From: Siphlonurus alternatus
Lineage: Eukaryota; Arthropoda; Insecta; Ephemeroptera; Siphlonuridae
DNA: 64,000 nt
Direction of reading: 5' to 3'
NCBI GenBank assembly: GCA_949825025.1
Contig: OX463780.1
Coordinates: 20,540,356-20,604,355 of the forward strand
Shown: piece after piece, positions 39,666 to 52,000 of the stretch
Numbering within the stretch: the stretch's first letter is position 1
Layout of the letters: each line of letters starts with the position of its first letter
Position numbers and translations under genes: made by a program
Notes under the pieces: model-generated
Databases searched by the model: none
Told to the model about the DNA's origin: nothing
What the model saw: only the letters and a program-made list of their open reading frames with translations

Positions 39666-42600
39666 ATGGTCTTGCTGACGGTGCAGGAACTGGAGATGGC
39701 GACCCCTGGGGAGGCGGACAGTCCCCCAGCATCCACCGAGGAGGCCGCCTCCCCCATCCCCTCGCCGCCATTCGCCTCGCCGGTCGCAGAGGTAACTGAC
39801 CCCCCCAGACGTTTGACCGCATCTCGTGCGAGTCGACCAGGCGATTTCCTTTGTTGTTTTATTAACACGATGAATATAAGAGCATTGACCTATAGCAAAA
39901 AAATATTTAATGACTTTACAATCACAGTTCACATATACAAAAAATTATTTCTTTTACTTTGATGCATGAGTTAATTTTAACTTTTATGCATGTGTAGTAG
40001 TCAATCTTATTCTTTAAAAGGATTAAAATAGAAAAAGGACTGAAAGTGGATCAGATAACTTTTGCACCAAAGAACATCACATACAATACATACATGAGTA
40101 TAAAAGAATAATAATATTATAAATATTTATTATAATTAAAATAGTTATATACCACTTTCTTTCTCTGCAATAAAAAATAACTTGTATGAAATTTGATTTA
40201 TTGCTCGTATCGATTTTAATCCTACATATCTATAATATATAATAAGCAAAATTTAAGTTTTTTTTTTTTTTTTTATCAATCCCCCATTTTTATATTAACA
40301 CTGATATTATTCATCCAAAGATTGAAGATTTGAATTAAAAAAATAATAAAATAAAAAATACTGTAATGTTTAAATTTAAACCTTAAAAAACTTAAAAGAA
40401 TAACAAAAAAAAAAAAAAAAAAAAAAATTGTTTTTAAACGAAAAAAAAAAATACATCATATTTCATGTTTTCAGCAAAAAAAAAAATTTAATAAATAAAT
40501 AAATACAAATTTCAAATATAATAATTATTCGTACTTATTTACTTTTGGTCATAATTTAAGCTTTTAATTATAAGTAATCGTACAATATCTACAGAATAAA
40601 ACAGCATATATTATATATCGTAGAGTTTTCGTGTGATATTTACGGAAAAAAAAAACATGCATGCAGTTGTAAAATTGTTACAACGTTAATTGGTTTAGGC
40701 CCTCGACATGCTTCCTGCACTCCCATCAAACAGAACTTTGCCGCCTCTGCAGCGTGTGCCGCCCTCCATGGCCAGCTCTCCCGTGGAAGAAGACGTTAAG
40801 ATGGACGATCCGGAGCCGCTGATCGAGGAACCCCCGGACGACGAGGAGCAGCCTGCGGAGGAACCGTCCGCCCCCGCCGAGGAGGTGATGGACGCCCCAG
40901 AGCCGGGAGAGGAAGAGGAGGTTGTAGAGGAGCCCGTCGTGAGCGAGGTCGCGTCCGAGGACGCCGCAGATGCTCCGGAAGATAAGGTAAACAGGTTAAC
41001 GATTGTAGTCCTTATCTGTAGCGCCTCAAAGAAACACTTTTATCTGCTGAAATTTATAGGTTAAAGAAGAAACAGAAAATTAGCTATTAACTTCAGCAGC
41101 ATATATAATCTTTTTTCTCAGTTACGAAAAACAGGACATTATTATATAAATTATATATAGTATATATAATAATATAGTGTTTTTATGTGTCAATGCAATG
41201 AATATAAAATATATAGAGCTTAATTAAACGCGTATTTCAGATTTTATAACATATATATATTTTATATGTCATATATGTAATAAAAATATATAGATAAAAT
41301 AAAAAAAACAAAACATATAATATATTATATATATATATATATATATTTCAAAAAATGTAACTCTACTAATTATTTTCACCTTTCTTCATTTTATAGTTTA
41401 AAGTAGGTATATAGTTTAATTAGACTTTACATTAAACAAACATTGAGATCAGCTCTAATTAATATAATTTGTATGAAATAGCTTCATATTTATTAATAAT
41501 TCAATTAATATGCACTATATAATATGAATTATTAATCAATAGCAAATAGCAATAGCAAAGTGTCGTGTAAGTAAATATTATCAATTCAGTGTACGGAAGG
41601 TTGCATAAATCGAGGAGCTTAAAAATTATTGACTCTACTCCTTAAATTCCTAATTCATTATTTTATTTATTAATTATTATTTTTTTATTTATTTCAAATT
41701 ACCTGTAATAATCTCTGTAAATATTTTCATCTAGGCTAGGTTGTAATTTTGATTCAATTCTGTGTTTTGTGAAATAAAACTGTACGTAAATTTTGTTGTG
41801 GAAAAATGAAAAGGATGTAAAAGTTTGCTATTAATTAAGAAAAACATAAAAACAGGCACATTCAAAGGATATTACGATATTGCAAGGGTAAAAATACAGC
41901 CCTTTTTAATCCTGCTTTACCAAGTGGACTTAATTATGCTTGCACTTCTTTGTATTATTTACCTAGATATATTATGACCTTAAATAACAAATATTTTCAT
42001 TAAATTTCCTGTTAATTTAGCAAGAAGAGGAGCAAGAAACTGCAGCAGTAGAAACATTTGCAGAGAAGATGATTGCCAGCGCAGAGGATGTTATTGAGAC
42101 AGCGCAGGAGGAGGTGCAACAAACAGCAGACACTCTTGGTAAAAAGCACAGATATATGAGCTACGTAGCTAGCACCACTCTTGTTTGCAGGCACGGATCC
42201 AGGGGCAGAAAGGGGATTCAGTTTTGGATTTATTTTTTTTTAAATTTTGCATTTAACATGGGCAGTATAGGCATTTTCCTCACTCTAATTTTTTTATGGA
42301 GACAGCTCCACCTCCCGAATTTTGGTTCTGAATCTGCGCCTGCTCTTGTTTATATTATATTGGAGTATCAACCTCATTTTTTTTATTGCAGAAATGGATA
42401 GAGGGGGTGCAAAGTTATGCTACCCTGATTTTTTTTAAATTTTTTAGAGACCGCGCGGGAACTATATATTTTTTAAAAATTATTGAAAGTCCTTTTTGTG
42501 ACGTCACAAGGTGACAAGTCCTATCCCTATCACGAAAAGGACTTTCAATAATTTTTTAAAAATAGTTCCTGGTCTGTAAAAAATCTGAAAAAAATCAGGG

Positions 42601-44040
42601 TAGCACAACTTTGCACCCTCTATCTATTTCTGCAATAAAAAAATTGAGGTCGATACTACATTTTATTCCAATATTTCATACAGCTAGCATTTTATTTGAT
42701 CATATCTGCATGAGCATGACATTAAATGGTGTTTTCTTTTAGCGTTTGCTAACAGAATATTGTGAATATATAACAATAATATATTAAAGTATATATTATG
42801 AAAGCTGTATACAGATCTTTGCTATCAAATATTATTTGGTTGAGGAGCCCCAGGCCCCGCCAGAGACAGGGCGAGATGTGTTAAAGACCCTCTTCCAAAA
42901 ATCCAAATGGAACCCAGTCCAGCTAACTTATTAGAAAATAAATTAATGTACAATTAATTAAGGGACCTTTAAAAAAATCAAATGCAAGTAAATATCATAC
43001 AAAAAAATAACTACTTACTGACTGAATATAATATATATTCCCCACTTTCAATTTTTGTACCTAATTTAGTTAGCCACACAATTGCAAGTGCCTGCAATTT
43101 CATTCTTTATATATTATTATATTATAGATTATATTATATTTCTTAAAAGATAAATATAGTTACTTATAAATAGACTTTAATTATTTATAATCTGAATTTG
43201 TGTTTCAGGGAATAAAGTTGCTAAGTTTTTTGGTAACTTAAGGAAAGTAAAATCCCTCCTACATATCAACGAAAAGGTTGCAGAAGAAGAGGGTATGTCT
43301 GAAATTTGAAATGATAAATACTGTAAATAAATAAATAAATAATCAGAGTAGCATAATTATGCACACTCAAATCATTTAAATTGTAATAGAAAATATTAAT
43401 GTTAATTGATTTAATTTTAAATTATTCTCAAATTTAGAATTCTCAATAGTCAAACATACAGTATAAACACAAAATAACTTTCTTGCTTACAGAGGAGCAG
43501 ACAAAGAATTTATCAAGTAGCACAGGCGACCTAGACATGGCAGCTGTTAGAAAAGTAAGTATAGTATCCTTCACAATATTTAAGTTCTAAATACCTAAAG
43601 ACAATGTCAGACATTGAAATTTCTTGGCAATTTATTTATTATGCACTAATTTATTGCAATTTATTAAAATAGCAAAATTGACTATACAACTTATTGATTT
43701 CTGGCTTTAATAAATTAGTGAAGTGTGGATGACTAATTGGGTTTTTCTAATTGTTTCAGTCTCGAGCTTGCAATATCCTGTAGCCCTATTTTTTTTAAAA
43801 TTGTAATTTAATTTATCACAACAAATCTTTAGCACTAAATGTGATATTTTATTATTAATTACTGTATTTATAATAATTAATTTAGGATACTGGTATAAAA
43901 AAAATTCGTTGTAATATTTTGGTAACAAAAGATGAAGTATTTTATGTATGCAATTAAAAAAAAAAAAAAAAAAAAACTGTAATATCAATGTTAATAATGT
44001 GTTTTAATTACAGTCAACTATAATTCTTATATATGAATAA
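39666..44040 (+). CDS. Unrecognised acidic protein gene (six exons, about 234 aa)
   Basis: Exons are 39666-39791, 40699-40986, 42021-42138, 43209-43292, 43493-43554 and, less surely, 44014-44040 (TAA 44038-44040). Splice sites and phases are consistent throughout. In-frame TGA at 39660 just before ATG 39666 supports that start. Residues 1-138 are disordered, Pro/Glu/Asp-rich (EEDVKMDDPEPLIEEPPDDE). Residues 145-177 should form an acidic amphipathic helix (AEKMIASAEDVIETAQEEV). Residues 179-195 are a short basic amphipathic stretch, NKVAKFFGNLRKVKSLL. The tail is polar (NLSSSTGDLDMAAVRK). I recognise no domain, signal peptide or membrane segment. GC-rich third positions and six phase-consistent junctions make it a real gene. 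If the last donor at 43555 is skipped, the protein would end at TAA about 43585. A poly(A) signal AATAAA is at 44084-44089. Confidence 0.7.
42360..42665. mobile_element. Foldback MITE family A, copy 4 (intron of the acidic gene)
   Basis: The ends TGGAGTATCAACCTC and GAGGTCGATACTACA, and all internal landmarks of the family, are present. One of the two central CRE palindromes is intact (GTGACGTCAC) and the other is lost. A further fragment of the family's right end (CAGAGTAGCATAATTATGCA) lies at 43343-43372 in a later intron. Confidence 0.82.
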
Positions 44041-44115
44041 TAATTGTACAGTACAAATGTCTTTGATGCATTCCTAGCACAATAATAAATATCACAGCAC
44101 TAACTAGATGTGTTT

Positions 44116-45689
44116 TCATTCTCCTGCTTGAGGAGGTACAGACTTGGTACTGCTATCCTCACTCACGTACCGGAGAAGATCTGTCAGGTTTTCAAACTCT
44201 GTACGACCCTGTGGAGGGTTGTTTCGAGGAATTTTTGGTAAATTGGAGCCCATCTTCACACGGAACTCTTGCAACTGGAAAATATAGAAATATGTTGATA
44301 TTTTAATACGTAGTTGTTACAAACTCTAAGTACAGAACTATTTATAAATAAAGGGACAGAGTGAAACATGTAATGTGAGTAAAGATATAAGTGTATATCT
44401 TAACAATTGTCAAGAGGGTACAATAAATTAATCACACTTTTAAAATAAGCAGTCCATGCAGGTAGTCTTTCATGGTGCTTTTTGTGTCTATTGAGTAAAT
44501 AAAATTTAAAGGAACTTTAACTACTGTAGTGCTAATTTTAGCATGCTTAATCAATTCCCAATAAATCTTTTGAAAAGTTTAGTAATACATAGAAGTAGCA
44601 ATTAATTGTTCATTATGGTATAATGACTTTCACTGGCAATTATTAATAACTGAAGCAATTTATCTAAATAAATAGATATAAATAATGCAGAATGGAGATG
44701 AAAAATAAAGTTTTGGTCAAGAAGAAGATTTGAGTCTTCTTATAAGCTTGTGTGGTACATAATGATTAATTTTAAGCTATGGATCTTACATCTTTGACAT
44801 CAAGTAACTTCCAAATGCCATAAAAGAGAATGCCACAGCCTGTGACGGCATACAGAGAGCCCCAGCCAAGAGCCCTAAGAGCTAATGACGCCCCAGTCTC
44901 AGCCATCTCCCTGCTGCCCACCATTCCGCGGTTGAAGTATGATGGATCTTTCTTCTTGGCTGCTGCCAGCGTAGCTCCAAATCCAAACAATACAGACATT
45001 CCAGTGACACTTGTTAGGAAAATACCAGCTGCAACAGAAACAATACATGATTTAGTGCATGAAATGCATTGGAGTTTGTGAAATGTTGCCCTATTTTTAA
45101 ATTCATCATAAAAATTATTGTATACTGTTATGTATATTATTTTGTTTTTTTCCAGAATAATGAGCTATCTGCCACCACGAATGTGTGCAATAATGAGCTA
45201 TGGTATCTGCTGTATCAGGTGAGTGTACTTATGAGCTTACAGATAAAGCAGATAGCTCATTACTCCAGACGAGGGACGTTATATACCTCAGGATACCATA
45301 AATTTTACTCCTGCTTGATGCAGCTCCAGGAGAGATGTACGTAGATTTACAATTTTGGGATAAAATACCATTTCAATTTATTTTTAAAGTTCAGTATGCC
45401 TCCATATAGACTGTGAAAACATACAAAAATAGAGCAGGGATAATGTTGGTGATGTCTTGAGGTGTATGAATGCAGGGGAACATTAAGTTATTGATAAATC
45501 TTCAACCTCCTTACAAATATGCATACACAATACACATGCATGTAGGGTTGGTTGCATGTGCATTAAAATTGTGAGAAAGTGAGAACATATTAACCAACCT
45601 TTTAGCTTAAAGTTTTCATCCTTTGCTTTTATGTTTGCTTCTGACGATATTATATCTTTTGGCAAAGTATGCAAACTATTTTCTTGCAT
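44116..45689 (-). CDS. TMEM242: Transmembrane protein 242
   Basis: Minus-strand exons are 45599-45689, 44790-45028 and 44116-44274, with stop TGA at 44116-44118 and 162 residues. Phases 1 and 0 are satisfied by GT-AG sites. The family core is clear: KLKAGIFLTSVTGMSVLFGF, then GATLAAAKKKDPSYF, GASLALRALGWGSLYAV and GCGILFYGIWKLL. These form two membrane segments around a conserved KKKDP...ALRALGWGSLYA signature. The mammalian protein (about 141 residues) is a mitochondrial inner-membrane factor that helps assemble the c-ring of ATP synthase. I chose ATG 45689 because it gives a polar N-terminus like the family's. In-frame ATGs at 45764 and 45797 would add a hydrophobic leader. The gene is divergent from the palmitoyltransferase and convergent with the acidic gene. 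Confidence 0.92.
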
Positions 45690-46039
45690 TTTAAAAATTA
45701 AAAATGTTCTTGTATACAAAATACAAAGCCAGCTGATATTTAAAATCTTAATTTCGTCCTTCATGTTTGACGTATTTCCCGCCTGAAGGTGGCGCAACTT
45801 GTCGGAGCAGAAATGGTCAAGATCCGAGTTTTAATAATGTTTATCGTATAAAATAAACATTATTATCAGTAAAATGTCATGTGTCTATAGCGATTTCGTC
45901 AAGAAGAAACTAGTGGTGACGTAGTTTTATCTCTTTATCTGATAGATGATAGCAGTAATTAGATTTTTATAATTTTTGGGCGTGAAGGTCAACTCTACTT
46001 TCTTGACAGCTGACACAACATTAGGACATTTCATATATT
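45690..46039. promoter_or_regulatory. Bidirectional promoter, TMEM242 / palmitoyltransferase
   Basis: Only 350 bp separate two divergent start codons, so the two genes very probably share a promoter. It holds a perfect E2F-type site, TTTCCCGCC, at 45775-45783, followed by AAGGTGGCGC. No TATA box was evident in a clear position. Start sites are unknown. Confidence 0.55.
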
Positions 46040-49000
46040 ATGCCACGGGTTACAAGGAAATGGGAAATATTTCCTGGACGCAATAAATTTTGTTGTGACG
46101 GCCGTATTATGATGGCCCCACATACAGGCGTGTTTTATGTAACAGTTGGTCTCATCGTTGGAACCAGTGTCCTCTTCTTTGTATATGAGTGAGTGCTCTT
46201 CACTTTCAGTTTTTTTTCTTTTATAGTGCGTCATCTCACCTCTTGTAAACACATTATTTACTTTATTTCTTTTTCTAGCTGTCCATTCCTTGCTGAACGA
46301 ATAACGCCTGCGATTCCTATAATTGGCGGACTATTATTTATCTTCGTACTGTCTGCGTTGCTCCGTACAAGCTTCAGTGATCCCGGAGTGATTCCACGAG
46401 CAACACCAGAGGAGGCTGCGGACATAGAGAGAAGCATAGGTATGCATAGATAGAAAGACATAACTTTCTATTAATAAATGGCTTTGCCTAATAATATTTA
46501 GACTATGGCAGCTCATATTCAAACGAGCTTGTTATGGAAACACTGTTGTTGAGTTTACAACGTTAACATAAAATATTGTAAAGGGCTATCATATTGCAAA
46601 ATTAATATGTAACAAAATTAGGATTGAGTATGTATGCATAATACAGTACATCGATCAATCTATACCGATAATTGATCTATGTTCTTAACAGAGGTACCAA
46701 ACAATGCCAACTCGCCAACATACCGCCCTCCACCTCGCACCAAAGAGATACAAGTTAAGGGCCAAACGGTTAAGCTAAAATACTGCTTTACCTGTAAGAT
46801 CTTCAGGCCTCCACGAGCATCACATTGCAGTCTATGTGACAATTGTGTTGGTAAGTTTACTACACTACATGATATAAAATTCTTTGTTCTTACCACTTGC
46901 ATATTGGAAAAACATAGTACAGTACAGTATACATAGTAAATATATCAAAATTTTGACTGACAATTCATTGAAAACAACTTTCGGTAGAACAAAACAAAAG
47001 CATTGGAGAAAAAAACAAACAAAAACATCTCGTAAGATATTGAGGATGGTAGATTACTAAAAAAATGTTGTCATGTTATTTATTTTAATGCTTTAAAAGA
47101 ATTTTGTGAATCAATTTGACACTAATGTTAACTAACATTATGCCCGTGTTTCAGAACGCTTTGACCACCATTGTCCATGGGTGGGAAATTGTGTGGGCAA
47201 GAGGAACTACAGATATTTTTACCTCTTCATTGTATCGTTAGCATTTCTGTGTGTCTTCATATTTGCCTGTGCCATCACACACCTCATTCTCTGTGAGTAT
47301 TACGTTACACTATTTCTTGCAGTTACTATCAGATGCAAAAATTAAAAATTGTGATATTCTTTATGTGAATGATTCATGCTATTTGACTGCTGCTTACTCC
47401 TTTAACCTCAACAATACTAAATGTGCAGCAGCTAAAGTATAAAAATATGCAGTAACAAGAAATTTAGGTTGCATTTTGAGTCAAGCTATTTATTTAACTT
47501 TGTCCAATTTTACAAGAAATTTTTCTCCTCGAGTTCCTCGCTGAGCAACTGTTCAGATATTGTGAGATTCTTTGTTCCTGACACATGTAATATAATAATA
47601 TTATAATTATCGTGTGCAGTGACACGGGATGACAAGATGTTCTTGGACGCTGTGAAGGCATCTCCAGGCAGTGTGATCTCCGCGGTAATCTGCTTCTTCA
47701 GTGTGTGGAGCGTGCTGGGGCTGGCGGGCTTCCACACGTACCTCACCACCTCCAACCAGACCACCAATGAGGATGTGAGTTGCTCTGTCTCTTCCACCTG
47801 ACCGTCAGACTACTTGAGAGTGTTAAACACTGAGGGAATAGAAATAATTCTGACAAGCATTGGAAGTATATAATGTAAATCAAATGTTATTTCTATCCTC
47901 AAGACTTCAAGATAAAAGATAACTGAACAATATTAATTTTTTTAATGATGCAAAATTAGTTTGTATTTGAATACATAATCAAAATTCAATGGTTTCAGTG
48001 CTTCTCAAATTATTTACAACAGTTATAGGCAGTGACATAGTCAGAAATACCTTCCACCTCCATCCCCAACTCTCCCAATTTTTGCTTTCTTATAGTTTTT
48101 TCAATTAAAACTTCTCCTGTTCTCTTCTCCTCCAGTTTTTCGTCTTCACTCTTGGATACAGTCTCTAATGATGTATCATGAGGTGTAAAGGGCATTGAGT
48201 GAGTTTTATTAGATTGACAGAGTTAAGTATCTGCATATAATCAACCAGTGTAATATTTATGTATGCATCTTTTTTATAATTTTCTTCATTTCCATGTTAA
48301 ACAGTTCCATTATTTTCCAGCTGCAGTTCAATGTATTTGCTATGGAGGACAAATGAGTGTACTTTACTTTTACACACAATATTTGTTTCCAGATCAAAGG
48401 ATCGTTTAGCAGAAAACGTGGCCAGGACAGCTTCAACCCATACAGTCAAGGCAATGTGTGTGCCAACTGCATGTATGTGCTGTGCGGCCCAACACCACCC
48501 AGCCTTATAGGTGAGTCAGCTCTCTAACACTACTGTACTTACAGTACTTCCATATCACATTTTCTATTGTTTTTAAGGCACAGGGGCTGATTTCTTCAAA
48601 TAGCATGTCTTGTGTCACCTATTTTAAGTGTTCTAAGTAGGCATTGGCTGTGGTGTGTGCAGACCGTCGAGGGGAGGTGACTCCCGAGTACTCTGCCAGT
48701 CTGGCTCGCACTGAGGATGTGGTGATCGCCAACAAGACATACGGCACCGTCAAGACTTCGCAGCCCACGGTGAGTGAAGATGTGTGTGCTTTGTCTGCAA
48801 TGAAAGCATGTAACATAAGTATAGTCTAGTCGCTTAGAGACAAAAATCATCAAAACCCTGCACATTATGACAAAAGCAAAAGATTTTCAACATCGATACA
48901 ACTCACCAGCATGGTCAAATCTGGAAACGTAGCCACGCGAAAATACTGACCTGGCGACCTGAGGTGACCTTCAAAGGTGGGGAAAAGGTGTTTTTGTAAA

Positions 49001-52000
49001 TAATTTTTTACGGGCAGAGTTTTTAAGCAAATCAAAAACTTTTTTCACTCAAATTTACAACAATAGTATTAAGAAACTGAAATAAAATTTTAGAAATGGT
49101 AGAACCAAAATTGTGCCCAGAATTAAAAATCAAACTCAAAATTTCAAAATCTAGCGCTACTCTATGCGGATTGGTTATCAGGGAACTCAAAATTTGTAAA
49201 AATGTTTCGAATAGAAAATGAAGGGAATATAATGAGACGTATTTTGGTGTATCATTTGTGGAATTTGGTTAAGAAGTTTTGAAAATATCCCAGATTTTCA
49301 TTTTATTTCACGGCTTATACGCGCTAATACCAGTGCAAGGCCAACTAACTCGCATCTTATATAAATGCTTGTTTCATGTATTTTATACTTATAATAAGTA
49401 AATGATTAATTTAATTTACATAAATCGTTGTATTTTAGTTTTTAAGTGTCCCAAAAATTAGGGTCGTCCCTAATTTTTGGATTTTTTTTTTTTTTTTTTT
49501 TACTTTAATCATATTTTTAGATGCAATTTTAATGTGTTAAGTAACTTTTTTTAATTTACATAACCCGTTGTATTTTGGTTTTTAAGTGTCCCGAAAATTA
49601 GGGTCATCCCTAATTTTTTTTTTATATTACATAATGTGTATTTCTTAATACTATTCTATATGTACACTTTTGTGTTTAATAAAAGACTTATATACCATAA
49701 TAAAAAATGTATACCAAAATCAAATACTGCATGAACCTGCATGGGGCCTCGACCCTCTTACGTGCATGACACCTAAAAAAATAATGTAAGAACGATTTTT
49801 GCCAGTAACGATATAAACATCATTCGATGGGTTTATGAAGGTGATTTATTATTATTTTATTGGTTAATTGTCATGCATTTTACGTTGAATATGCTAAAAG
49901 CAATGGACACCCTGGCTTCGATAAGATATATAGTGCATTTGCATATAGCCATTTTTATATTAATATAGAAAGCACAATATGGTAGTCGGTATATTGTAAA
50001 ATTATATTGGAGGAAGATGTTTCACTCCTTTATTGCAATTATTAAAATCAATTAAACTACTCTGCAGTATATATATTATTTTCAAAAAATTGTCATACTC
50101 CTTTTTATATACCGCAGTGTATACATAAATAGAAAAGCATCTTTTAAAAGTTAAGTACGTACATTTCATACTTGGTACGTGTGCGAGTATTAACAATTAA
50201 GATATGGAATTCCTTTAATATACTTACATAATATATTACTTAATATTATATTTTAACTAATATAACTGTATTATAATAAAAACATCTCGGGAAATCACGA
50301 AATTTACCTAGCTGCTTATTTACTGGAGCTATAACGCTATAATATAACAGCTACCATAATCAAAGAGGTGCAAATTTGCAAATTGGGGACTATAGGAAAT
50401 GCACCTAAGAAGTCTACATACCCCAAATCGTTCCATTCTATACCACACCTTAATAAGCTCGCTAACATAGTAGCGGTAAAGTTCGTACTGTTCCGAGGTG
50501 TACATTAAATCAAGTATTGAATTTACTTCTTTTCTTCTAATTTTATTCAGAACGCACGTGATATACATGAAATTGAATGCAATAATAACATGAATACTGA
50601 TGAATGAATTGCATACTCTGCATCAACATGGTGCTATAGAACAAGAACCACTGAGCTTGAGGTTTTGATGTAAATTCAATATTTGAAATGTTTCATTAAA
50701 ATTAGAAGAAAAGAAGTAAATTCAATACTTGATTTACACCTCGGAACAGTACGAACTTTACCGCTACTATGTTAGCGAGCTTATTAAGGTGTGGTATAGA
50801 ATGGAACGATTTGGGGTATGTAGACTTCTTAGGTGCATTTCCTATAGTCCCCAATTTGCAAATTTGCACCTCTTTGATTATGGTAGCTGTTATATTATAG
50901 CGTTATAGCTCCAGTAAATAAGCAGCTAGGTAAATTTCGTGATTTCCCGAGATGTTTTTATTATAATACAGTTATATTAGTTAAAATATAATATTAAGTA
51001 ATATATTATGTAAGTATATTAAAGGAATTCCATATCTTAATTGTTAATACTCGCACACGTACCAAGTATGAAATGTACGTACTTAACTTTTAAAAGATGC
51101 TTTTCTATTTATGTATACACTGCGGTATATAAAAAGGAGTATGACAATTTTTTGAAAATAATATATATACTGCAGAGTAGTTTAATTGATTTTAATAATT
51201 GCAATAAAGGAGTGAAACATCTTCCTCCAATATAATTTTACAATATACCGACTACCATATTGTGCTTTCTATATTAATATAAAAATGGATATATGCAAAT
51301 GCACTATATATCTTATCGAAGCCAGGGTGTCCATTGCTTTTAGCATATTCAACGTAAAATGCATGACAATTAACCAATAAAATAATAATAAATCACCTTC
51401 ATAAACCCATCGAATGATGTTTATCTCGTTACTGGCAAAAATCGTTCTTACATTATTTTTTTAGGTGTCATGCACGTAAGAGGGTCGAGGCCCCATGCAG
51501 GTTCATGCAGTATTTGATTTTGGTATACATTTTTTATTATGGTATATAAGTCTTTTATTAAACACAAAAGTGTATATATAGAATAGTATTAAGAAATACA
51601 CATTATGTAATATAAAAAAAAAATTAGGGATGACCCTAATTTTCGGGACACTTAAAAACCAAAATACAACGGGTTATGTAAATTAAAAAAAGTTACTTAA
51701 CACATTAAAATTGCATCTAAAAATATGATTAAAGTAAAAAAAAAAAAAAAATCCAAAAATTAGGGACAACCCTAATTTTTGGGACACTTAAAAACTAAAA
51801 TACAACGATTTATGTAAATTAAATTAATCATTTACTTATTATAAGTATAAAATACATGAAACAAGCATTTATATAAGATGCGAGTTAGTTGGCCTTGCAC
51901 TGGTATTAGCGCGTATAAGCCGTGAAATAAAATGAAAATCTGGGATATTTTCAAAACTTCTTAACCAAATTCCACAAATGATACACCAAAATACGTCTCA

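Noticed and set aside
45483..45797. 104-residue minus ORF as an independent gene
   Set aside because: Its middle is TMEM242 exon 1. The C-terminal part after KLKG is intron, beyond donor GTTGGT.
50002..51235. Two identical 64-residue ORFs on opposite strands, at first suggestive of a duplicated small gene
   Set aside because: They are the same sequence in the two mirror arms of the giant palindrome. A neighbouring 79-codon frame is broken in the other arm by an indel, so there is no sign of coding constraint.
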